Shown here piece after piece: positions 12,401 through 26,700 of a stretch of DNA of 64,000 nucleotides. The stretch is from contig NC_080418.1 of the NCBI RefSeq assembly GCF_029873635.1, forward strand, positions 10,864,062-10,928,061, read 5' to 3'. Source of the DNA: Malania oleifera (Eukaryota > Streptophyta > Magnoliopsida > Santalales > Ximeniaceae). Position 1 is the first letter of the stretch, and every line of letters begins with the position of its first letter. The notes beneath the pieces are model-generated. The model searched no databases. It saw only the letters and a program-made list of their open reading frames with translations, and had not been told where the DNA came from. The translations under genes and the position numbers were made by a program.

Positions 12401-15400
12401 AAACAGAAACCACTGAAAGGCCTACTTGTAAAGTTTCATTTGACAGCTGGTGAACCCCCATTCTCAGGCCAAACATTTGCAGACCCCCCCTTTAAAAATC
12501 TTAAATTTTCTAATATTTTCTTGACATGTCGCCACCATCACTGCGATCACCACCCCTTGATCTACTTCCATCTGGAAGTCCATTCCTGGCGGAGCCTTGC
12601 TGGCACCTCATGCACCCCATGCGCTGGGGCCACATATGTGAGGCAGAACCAGAGCCTTCTGCAATTTTCAGACTTGCAATAAATTGGTTCCAACCAATTG
12701 AGTTTTTTTCTTTGAGATTTTGATATGCATAATGACATTTTGATTTCAGACATGGTATTTTGCAAGTAAGCATGATATTTTGGCATGAAAAGCTAGAAAT
12801 TGGAGTGCCAGTGTGCCATCAGTATTTTAGAGCATCAATCTGCCACTACCAGCAATAAGAATCAGACTCCGTTGCTGCATTTTATGAGTTTTCTATGTGA
12901 ATTTGTTTACTTTCTGCATGGTACTCACAATTACAGGGAAATCGAAGATAGTTTGTGAGAAATTGGGAGCAAATTTGTGGTTTTGCATGAATAGATAGAG
13001 AATTGTCAGCAAATTGTGTTAAAGACTTTTGGTGATATATATATATATATTATATTATTTTCAAAGGTGGTGGTATTGTGTGGTGGTGGGGGTGGGGTAA
13101 AAGCATGGTCTTAAATTTCCACGAAATTGTTGAAATTTTCGTCGAAATTTTCAATTTCCATCACCCTCGAAATCGAAATGGCAGTCAATTTCCGTCTTGC
13201 ATAATTTCCGTCGAAATCTCAACGAATCATCTAAAATTTATCAAATTCTCAAAATTTTAGCGAAACTTGTCGAAAATTTAACTATATGATGAAATTTTGT
13301 TAGAATTCAAATGAGAAATTTAGGAGTGAAGTGAAATTTCTATCTTAATTTATTTTATCGAAAGAAAAGATTATTACAAGTGCTTATATGAAAAAAATAA
13401 ACTTATAGTAACATTTTATTTAACCATTCATGTCTAAATTATCATTATTTGTATAATAAATAATATTTAAATAATTTATGAATTTCATTTGTATTAACTA
13501 AATATGTTTAATGTACACTATCTTACAAATAAGTTTGATACACATACTATTTTACAACTTTTCCACCTCATACAAAACATAGATGTATTTAATTTGCAAT
13601 ATATTAGTCCTAAAACTTATATTAATATGTTTGTTAACCATTTCTAAAGTTTCACAAAGAATTCCATGCTTTACTACTAATTTCTGTTATTTTTTCAAAT
13701 TGAAATTGAAATTGACATCGAAATCGAAATTTTCGTACTTTTGGAGCTTCGAAATTTGAGTTTAAATCGAAATTTAAGACCTTGGGTAAAGACATGGAGA
13801 ATGCTTTGTATATTATTACTAATGCTTTGATTGGCCAAACAACTGAAGTTGCGTCCCTGGGTAAACCTATTTTTCCAATTTTTGAGTTGCTCCTCATACT
13901 TTTTGAGTTGTTTGAAGTTTGAAATGATCATTTCAACAAAGGAAGTAAACAATAAGTTTTAGATTTTGATGGTGATGGTTCTTTGGAGTACTATTTTTGA
14001 TGTTATGACATGAATAAGGCTCAAAAGTTTTATTTGGCTGAATCAAAATCGAAGGGAACTACTTGAATTTAGTGGATTGAACAATAGGAGATCTTTGGAA
14101 GGAGGAGGTTTGGTGAGATTACAATGTGGGATGAGATGAAGCGAGATGTAGGAACAATTTGTATCTTCCAATTAGCAACATGCTTATTTGCAATGCTGAG
14201 ATTTGAAACAAGAAGAAAAGGCAATGCCAAAGTATATTAGTAGGTTACTAGGTTTTATCATTTGGCTACTAATGTTGACATAGAATGGAAAGAGGATGCA
14301 ATTATAGCTATGAAGTATTGCCTTCAAGCTTGTTGCATGTTGACTCATTAGAGTTGGGGATGCATAATAGGTTGCCATTCATATTGTGGATATGAGCGTA
14401 GTCCTCCTAGAGCTATGCAGACCTTCTGTTTGAGAAGAGTGTTAGTGGAGTTGTGCAGCTAAGCAATTGAGTAAAGGAGTTTAAACTATCCCTTGGAAGA
14501 CTTTTGAGCATTTCAGAAACAACTTCCGAGGTCCAACCATAAATCAACTACTTCAAATGTTAGAGTTTTGGGTATTATGTTGTACAATGTCCTATCCAAA
14601 CTCATGGATATTGTAGAAAATTGAAGTTGAAGATGAGTAACTCAAGAAATTGAAGCTGAAAGCCTTAATGGATGTCCCAAGTGATTTAGATGATGATGGC
14701 AACGTGACAATTGTATAATACTTCAACTTATACTCTTCCCACAAGGTTGAAGAAAGAGAAGATTGGAGATGAACTAGCATATTACAGATTCAAGTAATTT
14801 GTCATAAGAAGCTTTGTACTTTTGGTTAATGATCCTGGTAGTTGTACAAATGTAGTTTTTGAAGAAGTTGTGAGGAAGTTTGGAAGTTGAGCCTCATCCT
14901 GTTCTATACAAAACTGTTTGGGGTGAATATACCAACTTGAAGGTCCATCATCATTGCTGGCTGACATTAAAGATTGGATCGATTGTGGAGACAATGTAGT
15001 GTGATATCCTTCCTGGATCATTAGCCGATCTGGTACATTAACACATGTTCCTATGCTTATTCCAATCATGTCCAACTTTGCTAACATCTCCTCCTTGAGC
15101 CATATCTTGTTCGTTCCGGAAACACATCTTCCTAGTCCATCTTTTCTCGAATCTCCTTTAACGGATGAAATAGAAGCTTAAGAAGGAATACCAAAACCTA
15201 GTACACTCACTAAGCCTCTTTGCATCCATGGCTAAATGGTTAAAGCACCCAACCTATACCAACCTAATAAAGGGGCAAATTTGTAGGTTCGATACCTGTT
15301 AGATGCACTTGGAATGTTCAGTTTTTAGGCTGTCCATGGTTATTTGATAGGAGGGTTAAACATGATGCTTACAGAAATTCTTATTCCCTCTCCATTGACA

Positions 15401-18400
15401 AGAAGAATAAGTTGATGCCTTCTTGAGTTCTCCTCATCAAAATAAAGCATACCTTCGGTTCATTTCTTATGAAGTGAGATGATTATTCATGGTGATGGAT
15501 TCCTTGGTGCTTTCTCCTACTTGACAAGTTGAATTTTTTTTCTCGAAAGGAGAGGATTGATGTGGGATGGGAAGCGGGTATTGGATGGATCATTTTGACC
15601 CAATTTGGATACCAAATTTCAAGGAATAGGGTCAAAGGATTGCTGGGTCCTAAACCCAAATATGTCTAGTTTAGTTGTAGTTGGTTTGTGTGCATTTGGG
15701 TTTTTGTTTGTAACATATGTGTGTTTTGTGGGTTTATTTGTAATTTTATGTATGTTTAATTCTTGTAATTTAGATTTTCTTTTAATTAGGGTGTCAAAGC
15801 CATTTAGGAGTTGTTCTTGTTGAAATTGGAATTGAAGTGACCGTGTCTTGAGCTCTCCCCCCTCCACCCCCACACTTTTTTCTTCTTCTTCCTCTTCTCT
15901 TCCTTCGTCTCTTCTTTTGCTCTCCTCTCCTTATTCTCCCTTTGGACAGAACCTTTACAACTCTTTTGCAATTGTAATAGAACTGCTGTTCATTACCCTT
16001 CTCGCCTCTTTCTCTCCTACATTCTCTATTGGCTGTAATGCGTTGATGCTGTTCTACATCAAGTGACATATGATATGGTTTTCATTATGATTTAAACTGC
16101 TTGATTGTTTGAACCAATTAGGAATATTGCTGAAAGATGAGAGCATAATGGTGAGGGATTGAGGTTATGCCAAACTTTCTATTTTATGCTACTATGATAT
16201 TTTAGCTTGATAATTGAAAGAGATTGACAATTTTCTAGTGTTGAGTTTTGAAGATTTATTTATCAATGCTGCACATATATTCTATAAACTATATTTTCTT
16301 CTAATGACGTTGATTTTTGTTTGGCGAGAATAGAATGGAGGAGTTGGATAGTGATAAAGCAGAGTCACTATATGTTTTTGGGGAAGGGAGAAAATGAAGA
16401 AAACCTTAATGGTCTACGGAACAGGAGGCGGGTTTGGGAGCCTGGCTATGTGTAATGAAGGCATTAGACACCTTAGGACATTTGTTCTACGAACAATTGC
16501 GGTCATTTGATTGAATGTTTGTCCCAAAATAAAATCGGAAGGAAATCGATGGGAAAGGAAGGAAAGGATGTTCGCGTTGCACCCAAACTAAATACCAATA
16601 ATGGTGTAGTTTTGGGTTGGAAGGGTTGGCCCACGAGGCCTTCCATGGATTTTGAACGGAAAGAATTTGAAAAGGGTGGAAAGAGGGAAAATTTCCCTTG
16701 TGTGCTTGAACTAAACACCAATAATGGTGTGGTTTTGAGACTTGTGAAGCTAAAGGATTTTTGATATGGAAAGAGTTTGAAAAAGGAGAAGAAGTGGCCT
16801 CAGAATCCTTAGCTTCAACGTTTGAAATGGACGGGGAAAGAATTTGAATTTTAAAGTCAAGATTGTTTTAAAAAGAAGTCTTTGAAAACTTGATTTAAGC
16901 AAAGATATGGTACCCTAACTTCAAAATTTGAAATGAGGAGGGAATAATTTGAATTTATAGCCAAGACCTTAAAAAGGAAATTTTTGGAAACTTGATTTGA
17001 GCAAAGGTATGATTTTTGAATATATGATTGAATTTTTGAAAATTGAATCTATGGGTTTCATCACCGGATGATCAAAAAATGAAGAACCAAAGAAAGATGA
17101 GTTCCAAACTTTAAAGAAGGTCCCTAAGAACTTTCCTTTTTGGTTTTCATCATGTTTAGTTTTTTTTGGATCTTCTATATATATATATATATTTGCATTT
17201 TTTTCTGTATTTTCTGAGATTCTTGGGGATTTATTTGAAAATTTTTAAGGTTTTTTCTACCAAAATAAAGTAAATACGTAAAATGAAATATAAAGGAAAT
17301 GTCTAAAATATTAACAAATAAAAAGATAAATAATAATGATGATAATAATAAGGGCAAAAGACACTCACCTCCCCTGAGGTTTGTCGAAAAGACAAGGACC
17401 TCCCTTGATGTTTGAAAAATGTCTCAAACCTCCCATCACATTTGGATCCTTGGACACTCACAACCCCTTTCAAAGAGATGCTTAGCACCGTTTTAAAAAA
17501 GAATTAGTAGCACAAATTTGCCCTTTGAGAATCGGCGGCTGCTTGTTCAAGATCTTTCTCTCAATTTTCCCCTCCTATTGATCATCCCCTTGTTCAACAT
17601 CTCTCTCTGAATTCTCCCCTCCTGTTGATCATCCCCTCGAACCTCCCTTCTCCCAACTGCCACTCGTACGCCGCTGCCCCCACCCACCCAAGCTCTCCAA
17701 CACCAAGCTTAATTCAAGGGATAAAGCTGAAGCACATGCAAACTTTCTATAGAATAACCAATCCAGACGACATCATGTTCAACTTCATGATAGAACAAAT
17801 GGAGAACTGCACACACTCCTTTGCCATCATCATTAGAACCTTCGACAACTTCGAGTTCGAAGTCCTGCGTGTGCTCGCTGCCAAGTTCCCCTGCATTACA
17901 CCACCAGACTCCTCAATCTCATCGCTCGGAAATGGCCCGAAACCCACCAGTCCTCCCTCGAGTCTAGCCTCTAGAAAGAGAACACTGAGTGCATAGACTG
18001 GCTCGACCGCTAGGAACTCGAGTTGTGGTGTACGAAAACTTCGGGAGCATCGCAGTGATGTTAGCAGAGCATGTGAGGGAGTTTGCATGGGGGCTGGCGA
18101 ACTGCAGCCAACCGTTTTTGTGGATCCTGCGGCCGGATGTAGTGATGGGCGAGATGATGACACTGTCGGAGAACTTTGCAGAGGAGGTGAAGGAGAAGGG
18201 GCTGATGGCAAAGTTGTGTCCGTAGGAGAATGTCGTTTTGCACCTGGAGGTGGGGGCGTTCTTGACACATACGGGGTGGAACTCGGTGTTGGAGAGCTTG
18301 GGGACGGGGGTGCCGTTGCTATTATGGCTGGTGCATGACAAGCAGTGGATGAACAAGTAAGAGACGTTTGCCAAGTTTAAATTGTGGAAAGTTGAGGTGG

Positions 18401-21400
18401 AAAATCTGATTGGGAGAAAGATTAAGTTCCTCTAGACAGACAATGGAACAGAGTATACAAACTCAAGTTTTAGAAAGTTCTGCGAGCATCATGGCATAAG
18501 GAGGCATTTTACAATAAACTGGTCATCACAACAAAATTGTGTGGTAGAAAGGATGAACCGAACCCTTGCTGAAATGGCTCGGTGTCTCAGGTTGAATGCT
18601 GGGCTTGCTATGAATTTTTAGGCCGGGGTGGTTAGTATGACTTGTTTCTTGGTAAACAATCACCAAAGGTATCACAAGATGGGAAAGTTGCCGAGGAGGT
18701 GTGGACAGGTAACAAGGTGTCTACTCCGTATTGAGAGTATATGGGTGTCTAGCCTATGTGCACATTCTTGGTGAGGAGAGATCAAAGCTTGAGGCAAAGT
18801 CTAGATGGTGCATCTTTTTGGGATTTAAAAAAGGCGTGAAAGACTTTAAGCCGTGGGATCCAATGATAAACAAAGTGGTGATTAGTAGAGACGTGATTTT
18901 CGATGAGAAAGCCATGTTGCGGCGTACTCAGGAGCAAATAGAGAAACATGTGCCAAAAAATCGCAGTAGCAACAAGCATGCGATTCAAGTGGAGTTGGAG
19001 ACTCAGGGCAGAAATGTAGGGAATTTTAGCTCGAGAGATTAGCCAACGGTGCAGTTGGAGTCAGAAACTTAGGGTGGAGATGACGATGTTCAGAACACAG
19101 ATTCTAGCTCGAATGGCCAGCAGTTGTGTCGTAGTATAGCCGTAGATAGACCCAAACGCATCGTCAGGCCACCCCTTAGGTACGGTTTTGACGATCTGGT
19201 GTCTTGTGCGCTTATTACTAGCAACGGGGATCCTACTACCTTTCAAGAGGTCGTGCACAGCCAAGAGAAAGGTAGTTGGATGAGCACTATGGTGGAGGAG
19301 TTGGAATTGTTGTTTAAGAACTAGACGTGGGACTTAGTGGAGCTTCCAGCTAGAAAGCGGGCGATTGGATGCAAGTGGGTATATAGGAAGAAAGAAGCAG
19401 TTTCAGAAAGGGAAAGAGAGAAGTACAAGGCTCATTTGGTAGCAAAGGGATACTCGTAGAGGAAGGGAGTTGATTATGATGAAATCTTCTCCATTGTGGT
19501 CAGACACACTTTTATCAGGGTAGTATTGGGATTGGTGGCGCAATATGACAGGCATCTGGAGCAGATGGACGTAAAGACAACATTCCTCCTGGTGATCTGG
19601 AGGAGCTGATTTACATGACACAGCTAGAAGGGTTTGGCTAACCTGGACAGGAGTACTTAGTTTGTAAACTGAAGAAGTCATTTTACGAGCTAAAGTAGTT
19701 TTCGAGGTAGTGCTACAAAAGGTTTGACGCCTATATGATCCGTATTGGCTACAGGAGGTGTGAGTACAATTGCTGCGTCTATGTGAGGAGTCTTGAGGAC
19801 GGTTCTCTCATATTTCTGTTGCTTTATGTTGACAACATGCTGATTGTTGCTAAAGACATGACCGAGGTAAATCAGTTGAAGACTCTATTGGGAAAAGAGT
19901 TCGACATGAAAGACTTGGGTGCAGCCAAGAGGATTCTTGGCATGGAGATTCGCAGGAACAGAGTTGTAGGAAGACTATGGTTATCTTAGGGCGACTATGT
20001 GGAGAAGGTGCTGGAGAGGTTTAGCATGACTAATGCTAAACCAGTGAGCACACCGTTGGTGAGTCATTTCAGGTTGTCTACCGCCCAATGACCAAAGACG
20101 GATGATGAGGTTTGTGACATGTCGAAAGTCCTGTTTGTTAGTGCAGTGGGGTGTCTGATGTATGCCATGGTATGTACGACGTCAGACTTGTCATAGGTTG
20201 TCAGCGTGGTGAGCAAGTTCTTCTTGAATCCGAGACGACATCATTGTGATGCGGTCAAGTGGATTCTTAGGTACTTTAGGGGTACAACCGGATATGGCAT
20301 CATGTTCAATAGGCAACAGAGTGATCCATCAGTGGTAGGGTACGTGGATGCAGACTACGTAGGAGACTTGGATGACAGGAGGTCTACCACAGGGTACGTA
20401 TTTACCCTTGTGGGAGGACCTATGTTTTGGAAGCTTATGGTGCAGTCGCTTGTTGCCTTATCTACTATTGAGTCGGAGTACATGGCAGTGGCTAAGGTTG
20501 CCAAGGAAGCGTTGTGTCTTATGGGATTGGTCAAGGAGCTAGGTGACCAATTAGGTGGAGTTCGGTTGCAATGTGATAGTCAGAGTGCCATCTACTTGGC
20601 GAAGAATTAGGTGTACCATGCGAGGACAAAGCACATTAATGTGTGATTTCATAGGATCAGGAAATTGATTGCTTCAGGTGAACTTCTACTTGAGAAGGTT
20701 CACACGTCTGACAATGCAGCTGATATGTTGATGAAGCTGCTCACAACGGACAAGTTCAAGCATTGCTTGGATTTGATCAACATCTCCAGGTGCTAGACGA
20801 GAGACGGTCCCAATCTACTGTCCTGAGTGGAGCAGCGATTATGCTTTTAGATTTCTTCTAAGTGGTGAATATTCGCGAAGGTGGAGATTGTTGGGGATGT
20901 GACTCATATTTGAGTGGAACATATGCATCGAGAAAGCATCGTGAAGCGAAGAACAAGAGAGAAGGTTGCAGTAACCATCGACGGTTTCCCATAGCCGTCG
21001 ACGGTTTCAGTTTAGTCTGCAGGGAATTGCTTTCAGCTTCAAACCGTCGACAGTTTGGCTGAAATCGTTAATGGTTTTGTTCGGCGCAGGTTACGGGATT
21101 TCAATCGAGAGATAAGTAGATTGGGGGGTTTCGAAGGATTTTCCTCTAGGATTGCTACAGGGATGATTTAGATAGGTTTTAAGGTTCTTCTACGCTTAGG
21201 GTTTGTATTTAATCAATATTTGTAACCCTAGTTGTAAGCTTGACATTGGTGATAGTGAAAATTTAGTTGTTGCTCCCGTGGACGTAGGCAAATTGTCGAA
21301 CCACGTAAATCTTGTATCTTTGATTATTGCTTTTGTTTATTCTTATTGTTGAGTGATTGCTTGTTCCGTATATTCATCATTGAGTGCGTGCATTGCTTGT

Positions 21401-23734
21401 TTTCGTGATTGATTTGAGTTTGTGTGAGGTTTTTGCTGCGCATTCGCGTCAACAGATAATAATATCCATATATCTATATAAAAGTTAATAATAATATAAT
21501 AGTAGTAATAATAATACGAATAACTAAGCACCTAGAAATAATAATTTTTTAAAAAAGTTAGTTTTATTAATAATATTTTTTATTTTTTTAATGAAATTTT
21601 TATGATTTTTTTTGGATTTTATATTGTTTTTAAAATCATTTAAGTGAAAACCAATGAAAAAAAGGAAAAAAGAGAAGTAAAAGAATAGACCAGCTTGGTC
21701 TAGATGAACCAACGATTGGTTCAAGGTAAAAGACACATGTCACCACCCCCTCTCTACATTGTCGTCCCCAAACTTATGAGCAGCTAGGGTTACAGAAACC
21801 CGAGGTGCAGACTGCAGTCTGCACCCTATCTTCATTGCAGGTGGCCTCCTCTGTCTGGTGACCTTGTTGCCCCTATTTTCGCTGTTCGAGGACATTGTCG
21901 GTGGCTTGCAATTGTTGGAAAACACCAACTTCCCATCTTCTTCTTACTGTTTTGCTACACAAGCTGCATGCAGCCATGGTCATGTAGGTTGACGCTGACC
22001 TCGCTAGTCACTCGCTGGCTGCCAAAATTCCTGGGAGCTCCAACCAACCTATTCCCAGTAGGGTTCTCTCTCTCTCTCTCTCTCTCGCTTGCTTGCTCGC
22101 TCACACTCTCTTTTTCAGTTGATTGCTCTGCCCTTAGTATAGGATTTCTGCCATATAGCTGGTTTGCAATGACATCAATTTGGATTTTCTTCCGGAGCAA
22201 AAAATTTGCAAAAGCCAATGTCTCCTTCTCTCTCTTTTAAGTTTTTTCCTTCTTCCCAATTTGAACGTAGCTTTTCCCCTCTCTCTTCTTGTCCCTCTTA
22301 ACTCACTAACTCTCTTAAGGATGTCCACTCACCTTCCCCCTTCACCCCCCTCGTTGTTTTTTAAACCCCTTGTCTTAGCCTCTTATTTATGAAAAGAAGG
22401 GCTAGTGTTTGCTAAAGCCCCCTCTTTCCTAGAGTGCTCCCTATAGACAAGAAAATGGTTCCTTGCCCTAGAGGGCGGTTGGAACCCAACACAATCCTAT
22501 TCTAAGTATATGCTAAGGATAACTAATTAAACACTCAAAATTTGTCTTTAATTCCTTAAATCATGGAATTGAGGCAAAAATTGACACAAGAGACCTCCGG
22601 TTATCTCACAAGCACAAGAGCATGGGTTATTCTAAATTTATGAGAAGAAGACCGAACTAAAAGAACACTTGATCAAAAAATATGTGGAACGTCCAAAAGA
22701 TAACCAGCTGGTGATGCCCATTTTGACTGGGTTTTTGGTTTTATATATTTATTTTTGAAATTTAGAATAACCCATGCTCTTGTGTTTGTGAGACAACCTG
22801 GGGTCTCTTTTGTGTCAAATTTGTCTTTAATTCCAAATTTTCATGTTTAATTAGTTATCCTTATTCTAAGCATGGAGGATTATGTTGGGTTCCAAACACC
22901 CTCTAAGATGAGGAAGCAATTTCTCGTCTCTAGGGGTATTCTTGCAAAGAGGGGCCTCTAGCAAACCATAGCCCTTATTTTTGATAATAACATAGCCATA
23001 GCCCTTCTATTTGATAATAACATAGGCTAAGGGGAGGGGTTTAGAAAACAGCAAGTGGGGAGAAGGGAGAAGGTCAAACTTGGAGGAAGTAAAAACCCTA
23101 GAAGAAAGGGAAGAAGGAGGTATTGGGTTTCGCAAGTTTCTTGCTCTTGAAGAAAATCCAGATTTTGCTACCAAGCCATACAGCAGAAATCTTGTATCGG
23201 GGAGGGAGGATTCAATCAATAGTGAGAGAGAGAGAGAGAGAGAGAGAACCCCATTGGAAATAGGTTGGCTGGAGCTCTTGGAGCTTTGGCAAGGACTTTT
23301 GCAGCTGGCAAGGTCAGTGGCGGCCTGCATGACCATGGTTGCATGCAGCCTGCGTAGAAAAATGGTAAGGAGGTGGGAAGTAGTTTGTTTTCTAGTAGCC
23401 ACAGGCCATAGTTGATGTCCTCAAGTGGCAGAACTAGGGGCAGTAGGGTTGATGGACGAAGTAGGTCATTGATGGAGGGTTGCAGGCTGCAACTAGGGTT
23501 TCTGTAACCCTAGCTGCTTGTGATTTTGGGGACGATGATGCAGAGAGGGGGTGGCAGGTGTGTCTTTTATCTTGAGCAGACTGCTTGTTCATCTGGACTG
23601 CTCTGTTATATTCTTTTACTTTTTTTTTTTTTCCCATTTTTTTTGCTTAAATGGTTTTAAAAGCGAAATAAAATCCAGAAAATCATAAAAAATTCTTAAA
23701 TAACATTAAAAAAATTGTTATTTTTTGGAGTTTA

Positions 23735-23776
<42 letters not shown>

Positions 23777-26700
23777 GCTGTTATTGTAATTTTTACTATT
23801 ATTATTATTATTATTAATTGTTATATATATACTATTATTGTTATTAGCTGTTATATATATATATATATATATACTATAACGGTCACTATTATTGTTGTTG
23901 TTATCATTATTATTTATATTTCTTTTTGTTAAAATTTAGACCTTTCCTTTATATTTCATTTTATGTATTTATTCTTATTTTTGTCAGGAAAACCCTAAAA
24001 AATTTCAATTAAATCCCCAAGAATTACATAAAAATACAGAAAAAATGCATAAAAATAAAAAAAATCCAAAAAAAAGTGAAAATGATGAAAAAAAAATAGA
24101 AAACTGCTTAGGGACCTTCTCTAGGGTTTGGAACTTGTGTGCAAACTAGGTCTTTTCTTTATTTCTTTCTTTGGTTTTTCTTCTTATTTTTGATTGGCCG
24201 GTGATGAAATCCATAAATTCACTTTTCAAAAATTCAATAATGTTTTCAAAAATAATCTCTTTGCTCAAATAAAGTTTTCAGAATCTTTCTTTTTAAGGTC
24301 TTCACATTAAAATTCAAATTCTTTCCTTCTTCATTTCAAAATTTGATGTTAGGATATCATATAAAACCACGTTTTCAAAACTTCATTTTTTAAAATCTTG
24401 GCTTTAAAATTCAAATCCTTGCCCTTTCCATTTCAAATTTTGAAGTAAGATTCTGAGGCCCCTTCTCCTTTTTCAAACTCTTTCCATCTTAAAAACTGTT
24501 TGGCTTGACAATAAAGGCCTGTGGGCCATACCTTCCCATCCCAAAACCACCCTATTATTGGTGTTTGGTTAGGATGCATAAGGGAAATATTCCCCCTTTC
24601 CACCTTTTTTTTACATTCTTTCCATTCAGAGCTTAGAAGCCATGTAAGGCCTTGCAAGCTAGCTTTTCCATCCTGAAACTAGACCATTATTGGTGTTTGG
24701 TTTGGGTGCACAAGGAAAGCATCATTTCTTTCCTTTCCCATAATTTTCCTTTCTATTTTCTTTTAGAACAAACATTCATTCAAATGATAGCAACCAATTG
24801 TAGAATGGATCCCGTAAGGTGCCAAATACCTTCTTTACACGTAACTAGAATCCCGAACCCCTCTTTTGTTCTGTAGACCGTTAGGGTTTTCATCGTTTTT
24901 TTCTTTTCCCAAAAATGAAGTGGAGACTCCACTTTATCAGTATCTAATTCCTCCATTCTATGATTGCCACATTGCATTTGGACAGCAACCAGTCTCGACA
25001 TCCTCTTTTTCCTTTTTCTTTTTCTTATATTCTGGCCTTTCATTTTCCCCCCTCAGGGGATGAACTCACTTGTCAAAGTATTAACAGCTTCTTTTATTTC
25101 AAAGGTTTTGTGAGTTTGCTATAAACATCCAGAGAAATTAAAAACATGATCAATGTGATTCAAAATCCCTAGTAAATGATTGCTATCTCAATTATTATTG
25201 CATAACTGTGTTGCATAGATATGGGTATAGATGTCAGATTTAAGAGTCAACATGATATGGATTTGCTGGCATCTCAAATTACTAAAAACCCAAAACTTGG
25301 ACTGAACAAAACTTATAGAAACCTGCTCTTCTTTTTATGGAGCATGCCTTATTCTGTTCTTATTTTTCTTTTCTTCAACTACATTTGATTCTTCTTGTAT
25401 GAAATATATATATGTACATATATTTATATACCAGCAGAGACCCCGTGCATGATTTAATAAATAAAATTTAAATTAAATTAGTAAACATTAGGATAACTTT
25501 TTCTAAGGAGAAAAAATACAAAATTCCAACTCCATGTTATTTAAATCATAAATTTAAGCTATTGAAATTTTGGCAACATTTACACTGTAATTTGGACATT
25601 CCATATATTTTTTGGCCTGTAAAAAAAAAAATATAATTCAAAAACAACCACCGCAACCACAATGCTCAATTCAATTTCTCATACACTGTCAAACAATTTA
25701 ATTTCTATGTTTTTACAATTAAGAAAATGCAAACTTAAAATATTTCCAATTTTGCTTTTACTTTGACATAAAAATCCCAATGTATAACTCTTATTTTATC
25801 CATCCTCACATAAGCTTTGTCATTTTATAAAATAATTTATTACTTTTCAAGCATGTGCTTATGTAATTATCCTCGAGAACATTAGGTTAGCATACAAGTT
25901 TATGCGGGAAAAAATTGAAAATATTGCAATGGTAAGTGGCTGGGGTATCCCATTACAGAACTAAAAATGAACACAGAAAGCAATAAACTGCAGTAATCCA
26001 ACATTATAGAATCTTTAAGAAACTTTAGCAGAAATTTCAGCTGATTTTTTGTCATTCTTGCCCCAAATTGTAGTTTAAACGTATAAATGCTGATGATGCT
26101 GCCTATATTATTTGCTGGTGATTATGTAATGATAATGGTGGGCTGCCTTTTTTTTGGGTTGGAGAGCAAGTAAAATGCAATGACAATTGAGTACACCTAG
26201 TTTATAGAATGTTTTATAGCATAAGATATTGAAATAAAAAAGGTCAAAGAGACGTGCATAACATTTTTAGCAAATATGCGGTTTAACTGAATTGTTTTCT
26301 AGTAACCACAAGGCACACACATAGCATGAAAAATATTCATGTCAGCTCCTTCCAAGAGTACGCAAGGTTAACAATAATTCAACAGGATTGAGAGCTAACA
26401 AAATTTTATTGGTGAGATGAAATCCAAGATATTTGATTTTGGTACGGCTGGAATTTTCTAGAAGCATGAACATGAAGCAAACCCAGGTTGGGTTGTTGGA
26501 ACATTGTAAGTTAACTGCCTTCCAAAGCTATTCCACTGCACATTCTTGAATAGAATACATCTTCCAGAAAAAGAACATACAAAATAATAAATTAAATATA
26601 GACCAATATCTTAACTCTTCTATCAATAATTTAATAATCATCTAATTCTTCATAAAATCAAAGGACTTAGCTTTCTGTTAACACAAATTTCTACCTCCTG

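Larger units (their letters stand above)
7686..16061 (+). mobile_element. Old gypsy-like LTR element (outer element), first LTR split by a chromovirus
   Basis: Two related LTRs bound it: LTR1 in two pieces, 7686-7897 and 11739-11986, and LTR2 at 15558-16061. Both start TGATGTGG and end CATCA. LTR1 is followed by a diverged TGGTAT primer-binding-like site near 11989, and LTR2 is preceded by a polypurine tract. Inside, around 14090-14420, is gag-like sequence. Around 14836-15060 is a protease-region remnant recalling the gypsy phrase CTNVV..E..V..HP..Y. Without the insert it is about 4.5 kb. Eyeballed LTR divergence is near 15%, older than the inserted chromovirus. It is broken many times. Confidence 0.65.

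Noticed and set aside
13652-13952. Minus-strand frames near 13.7-13.9 kb
   Set aside because: They overlap the right end of a MITE-like element built of cgaaat repeats, which gives artificial frames.
17747-18374. Long open frames on the minus strand (up to 173 codons)
   Set aside because: They are opposite the UGT85-type pseudogene, which explains the sequence better; the minus-strand products are proline/serine-rich and match nothing I know.
16330-24965. Large DNA transposon with very long terminal inverted repeats
   Set aside because: The arms have LTR-like landmarks (TATA boxes, leader-like GA tracts, Tat-like 3' ends) and no transposase or target duplication was found, so a head-to-head LTR pair is preferred, though not proven.
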